This document shows positions 17,571 to 21,034 of a stretch of DNA of 21,034 bases, piece after piece. The notes below the pieces were generated by a model that did not search any database, was not told the DNA's origin, and saw nothing but the letters and a program-made list of their open reading frames with translations. The stretch's first letter is position 1. Each line of letters begins with the position of its first letter. The position numbers were made by a program, and so were the translations under genes. The stretch spans positions 1 through 21,034 of the forward strand of contig JAAPAO010000442.1 of assembly GCA_013115145.1 (NCBI GenBank). The letters run 5' to 3'. This DNA comes from Perkinsus chesapeaki. Lineage: Eukaryota; Perkinsozoa; Perkinsida; Perkinsidae.

Positions 17571-19016
17571 TTATTCTTCTTGTTTATGTTGATGTATTGT
17601 TGATAATAAATATTCCATTATAGACATGGTTAATGCAGTATTTGGTGCAAAGAATAACATTCTAGGTATACATCCTTTATACATACCTCTTACACCACCA
17701 TCATCTTTATATAATTTTATTAAACCATCAATGAATGATTTATAATAAAAGTGCGGCCCCCCCGACAGTGGTCGGCGGCTACCCCTTATTATTGTACTAC
17801 CCTCAATGCCTATTCCTTGGTTATTATTATTATTACTACCATAATATTGTCTTTGTACCTGTTGTCAATTACTGTTAATATTATCATTAATAATATATTA
17901 TTACTTGTAATCTTAGTTTTACTAGATCTAATGGTGTTGTTATAAATGATGCAGTTGCTCCTGCTAATGCACATGCCAATACATTCCAATGAAATGGTAA
18001 TGTAATACTAACAACAACGAGGATGAGGTTATGCGATCATAATAATAATAACAAGAAGGAGAAGAAGAAGAAGTGCTTAACTCCGTTCTTGTTGTTGTTG
18101 TTGTTGTTGTTGATGATGATGATGATGATGATGATGATGTATTATTGATATAATTATATAATAATAATTTATATCTAATCGCTAATAATCTTAATACTTA
18201 CTATTATTACTACCTTTGTGCAAATGTAAAATATAATGCTGAGAATGGTCCAAAACTAGCTAATGTTGCCCAATAACCTTTATATAAACATTTAATATTA
18301 TTATTACGTAATATATCAAAAGAATCTGACTATACTATTATAACAATACGATAATATATAACAACACTTTAATAATATTACTATTAAATTTAATCATCGT
18401 TGTTTTACTTGTTGTTGTAGTGTGATTATCTTTATATAATTCATTTTGAGTTTGTAATCTTTCTTTACATACATCTATAGGTACCCATATAATACAACTT
18501 ATGGTCTCAGCTAATAAACCACTTGTAAAATCAATAATAATATCATTCATATTTAATAATTTATTATTATAACAATAATTTCTTATTATATGATAACTAG
18601 TAAAATACCTATATAATAATAATAATGTATATACTTAATAATACACCGGCTTTATAATAATAACATTATTACTTACAAGCATCCAGCAGGTACACCACCA
18701 AAAGCTGTTATACCAATACCTTTATATAATTCTTTGTATGATAACTTACCATTAATTATTATCTATATAATATATTATTAATATTTATTATATTATTACA
18801 TTATTATATATCGATACATTATTTGATTGTGATATAACCTATTAATTATTCAATCTCTATTATAATAGACTTGATAAATATTACTACCTGTAATTTAGAT
18901 TTAACTGTATCTATTGGATGTAATAAACATCTTGATATAAATGATGCTATTGATGATGTTAAACCAATAGTAATTAGTGATGATGATGTTGAATCGTTCA
19001 AATCATTATCAGTCAT
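17571..19016 (-). CDS. Mitochondrial carrier family (SLC25) protein, 6 exons
   Basis: Exons, in gene order: 19016-18888, 18762-18677, 18596-18368, 18329-18214, 18007-17905, 17858-17571, giving 316 residues, the usual length of this family. All three repeat signatures P-x-[DE]-x-x-[KR]-x-[KR] are present: 'HPIDTVKSKLQ', 'VPIDVCKERLQ' and 'TPLDLVKLRLQ'. Matching matrix-helix motifs are 'ELYKGIG', 'CLYKGYWATLASFGPF' and 'GMYKGCIPRMLFFAPN'. These proteins have six transmembrane helices and exchange metabolites across the inner mitochondrial membrane. The substrate cannot be told from the motifs I can see. The start is supported by an in-frame TGA just upstream. Exon 6 has a GC-rich insertion (17752-17790) encoding 'SRRPLSGGP' in the loop before the last helix pair, with a CCGAC/GTCGG hairpin. 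The donor of exon 3 (GTGTTG at 18365-18367) is the least certain junction. Confidence 0.88.
18088..18140 (+). repeat. (TTG)n-(ATG)n microsatellite in a carrier-gene intron
   Basis: A run of TTG triplets passes directly into a run of ATG triplets within the fourth intron (18008-18213) of the mitochondrial carrier gene. It is the longest pure example of the triplet tracts that make up most introns in this part of the window. Confidence 0.85.
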
Positions 19017-19151
19017 CAGTGGCGGCTCAGGCGGCGGCGGGGGTCAGCTCCTCAATAATAATCTTGCGCACTTACAAATACTATATTACGGAACCTCCTC
19101 CTCATCCCTCCTTATTATTATTGTCTTTAGCTACTACTAAATATTAAAGAT
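19017..19151. promoter_or_regulatory. Divergent promoter region, carrier / aminopeptidase
   Basis: 135 bp separate the two divergent start codons, so both promoters must overlap here. The part next to the carrier gene (19018-19047) is a GC-rich GGCGGC-type patch, unlike anything else in the host block. The rest has CCTCC and TTATTATTATT tracts. No TATA box is convincing. Confidence 0.45.
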
Positions 19152-20712
19152 ATGTCAGCAGCAGCATCATCAATTGATAGTGGTAGTCTAGGTCGATTAG
19201 CAGGGGAAAGATTTCTTAAATTTGTTAATAAAACCGGTTCACCTTATCATTCAGTATTGGAATGTAAAAGGTTATTAATTGATAATGGTTTTATACAGTT
19301 AAATGAGAAAAAGACATGGTCTATTAATAAAGGTGGAAAATATTTTATTACACGTAATGATTCAGAAATATTATCATTTATTGTTGGTAATAATTATAAT
19401 ATTAATAATAGTGGTTTGCTAATAATTGGTGCTCATACTGATTCACCTTGTTTAAGATTGCGACCTAAATCACCATTAAATAAAGGTAAAGATGGTATGA
19501 TACAATTAGGGGTTACTACATATGGTGGTGGTTTATGGCATACTTGGTTTGATAGAGGTCTAGGTATTTGTGGTAAAATTGATATTAAAAATAATAATAA
19601 TAGTATAACTGAAAAGTTAATAAGAATAGATAAACCAATTGCTATTATACCTAATTTAGCAATACATTTACAAAATAATGATGAAAGATCTGCATTTAAA
19701 GTAATAATAATATATTTATTAATATTATATCATATTATTAGATAAACACTGAAGAACATCTCATGCCTATTTTTTGTTCAAATAAATATTATAATAATAC
19801 TCATAATAATAATGATGATGATGATATGATAAATGGTAATAATACAGCATTGATGGAATTATTAGCCAATGAAGCAGGGTAATAATTATTAACATGATCA
19901 TTGTATTAACATTTAACATAACATTATTATTGTTATTTGTTGTTAGATGTAATATTAATGATATAGTCGATTTTGATTTATGTATGATGGATGCGACGCC
20001 TTCATGTTTTATTGGTAAATATAATGAATTTATTAATTCACCTCGTATTGATAATTTATTATCAACATGGGCATGTATCAATGGTATTTGTGATATACGC
20101 GATGAATTATCTAATAGTGGTAATGATATTTATATAGCTGCTGCTTTTGATCATGAAGAGTGTGGTTCAACATCATATACAGGAGCTAACTCAATGACAT
20201 TACAAACCTGGATTAAACGTATATTATTATCAATTAATGAGGAGGAGCCGGAGGTTGAGGTTGATAAATATTATCCAGAAATAATTGCTAAATCAATGTT
20301 AATATCTGCTGATGGTGCTCATGCTATACATCCTAATTATAGTAATAAACATCAAAATGAACATAAAGTATATTTACATGATGGTATAGTATTTAAATAT
20401 AATGTTAATCAAAGATATGCAACTAATGCATTAACTGCATCAATGATTAAACAATTATGTATTAATAATAATATACCTATACAACAATTTGTTGTACGTA
20501 ATGATTCACCATGTGGTTCAACTATAGGTCCAATGATGAGTTCTAATATTGGTATAAGAACTATCGATATTGGTGCATCACAATGGGCGATGCATTCATG
20601 TAGGGAAACTTGTAGCGTTGATGATGCTCATACTTTACTTAATTTTTGTAAAGTATTTTATAAATATTGGAAAGATATTGATAATAACCTAATTGAGGTA
20701 AGTTATGACTAA
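19152..20712 (+). CDS. M18 aspartyl aminopeptidase, 3 exons
   Basis: Exons 19152-19700, 19742-19878 and 19947-20712 give 483 residues, close to the roughly 475-485 of animal aspartyl aminopeptidase. The enzyme removes N-terminal Asp or Glu from peptides in the cytosol and uses two metal ions. The metal ligands and catalytic residues are all present: H95 ('GAHTDSPCLRLRP'), bridging D264 ('SPRIDNL'), E299-E300 ('FDHEECGS'), D351 ('SADGAHAIHPNY') and H445 ('AMHSCRE'). 'FKINTEEHLMP' crosses the first intron and is also typical. Asn-rich runs (for example 'NNTHNNNDDDD') mark poorly conserved loops. Introns are 41 and 68 nt. The last codons 'IE|VSYD' contain a perfect donor GAG|GTAAGT at 20699, so a further small exon beyond the minisatellite is possible. 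The existing stop already gives a normal length. Confidence 0.92.
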
Positions 20713-21034
20713 TATCTATTAAATGGCTAATATCTATTAAATGACTAATATCTATTAAATGGCTAATATCTATTAAATGGCTAATATCTATTAAATGGCT
20801 AATATCTATTAAATGGCTAATATCTATTAAATGACTAATATCTATTAAATGGCTAATATCTATTAAATGGCTAATATCTATTAAATGACTAATATCTATT
20901 AAATGGCTAATATCTATTAAATGACTAATATCTATTAAATGACTAATATCTATTAAATGGCTAATATCTATTAAATGGCTAATATCTATTAAATGGCTAA
21001 TATCTATTAAATGGCTAATATCTATTAAATGGCT
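20711..21034 (+). repeat. 18-bp minisatellite, 18 copies to the window edge
   Basis: The unit is CTAATATCTATTAAATGR, repeated without a gap or indel. Copies differ at one site only, giving ...ATGG or ...ATGA. The order of the variable base is G A G G G G A G G A G A A G G G G G. The array starts within the last codon and stop of the aminopeptidase gene and runs off the window. It is a simple tandem array without spacers. Confidence 0.97.

Noticed and set aside
17751-17945. 64-codon hydrophobic plus-strand frame
   Set aside because: Antisense to carrier exons 5-6; its Leu/Ile content comes from TTA/ATT triplets.
18871-19140. 89-codon plus-strand frame with a Gly run
   Set aside because: It is antisense to exon 1 of the mitochondrial carrier ('HPIDTVKSKLQ') and its GC-rich leader.
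20711-21034. CRISPR-like array
   Set aside because: The units follow each other directly with no spacers, in a eukaryotic gene context. It is a plain minisatellite.

Overview
The window comes from a nuclear genome of a single-celled eukaryote. I cannot place it taxonomically. It has two parts of very different composition: a GC-rich cluster of mobile elements (about 1-11,400) and a very AT-rich block of intron-dense host genes (about 12,200-21,034). Stop codons TAA and TGA are both used, so the standard code fits. Host introns are short, GT-AG, and largely made of TAA/TAG/ATG/TTG triplet microsatellites. Poly-Asn, poly-Asp and poly-Ser runs fill the proteins.

Mobile part. (1) Positions 271-5614 hold an apparently intact tyrosine-recombinase (DIRS-order) retroelement on the minus strand: a Gag with a CCCH zinc finger, a reverse transcriptase-RNase H with a Cys-rich insertion, and a tyrosine recombinase. 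An 11-bp direct repeat flanks it, and short inverted arms lie just inside. (2) Positions 5863-7744 hold wreckage: the N-terminus of a Tc1-like transposase and a frameshifted Gag pseudogene of an LTR element, with a candidate primer-binding site and LTR. (3) Positions 8666-11187 hold an IS630/Tc1/mariner-type DDE transposon with long terminal inverted repeats, TA at both ends, and a transposase whose two reading frames are joined by a good 49-52 nt spliceosomal intron. (4) Four blocks of a degenerate repeat with strict 15-bp period (1-90, 5632-5897, 8555-8665, 11188-11335) frame these elements. The first two are in plus orientation, the last two in minus. Both intact elements sit in or at the edge of these arrays.

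Host part. A 19-exon polycystin (PKD2/TRPP)-type cation channel gene (12222-17448, minus) is followed upstream by a six-exon mitochondrial carrier gene (17571-19016, minus). That gene is divergent, across 135 bp, from a three-exon M18 aspartyl aminopeptidase gene (19152-20712, plus). All exon phases were checked by hand and close into full-length proteins of 1185, 316 and 483 residues. The window ends in an 18-bp minisatellite that starts at the aminopeptidase stop codon.

The genes of the mobile part act within their own elements. The three host genes have no evident common pathway. All exon models are from reading alone; no alignment or database search was run.
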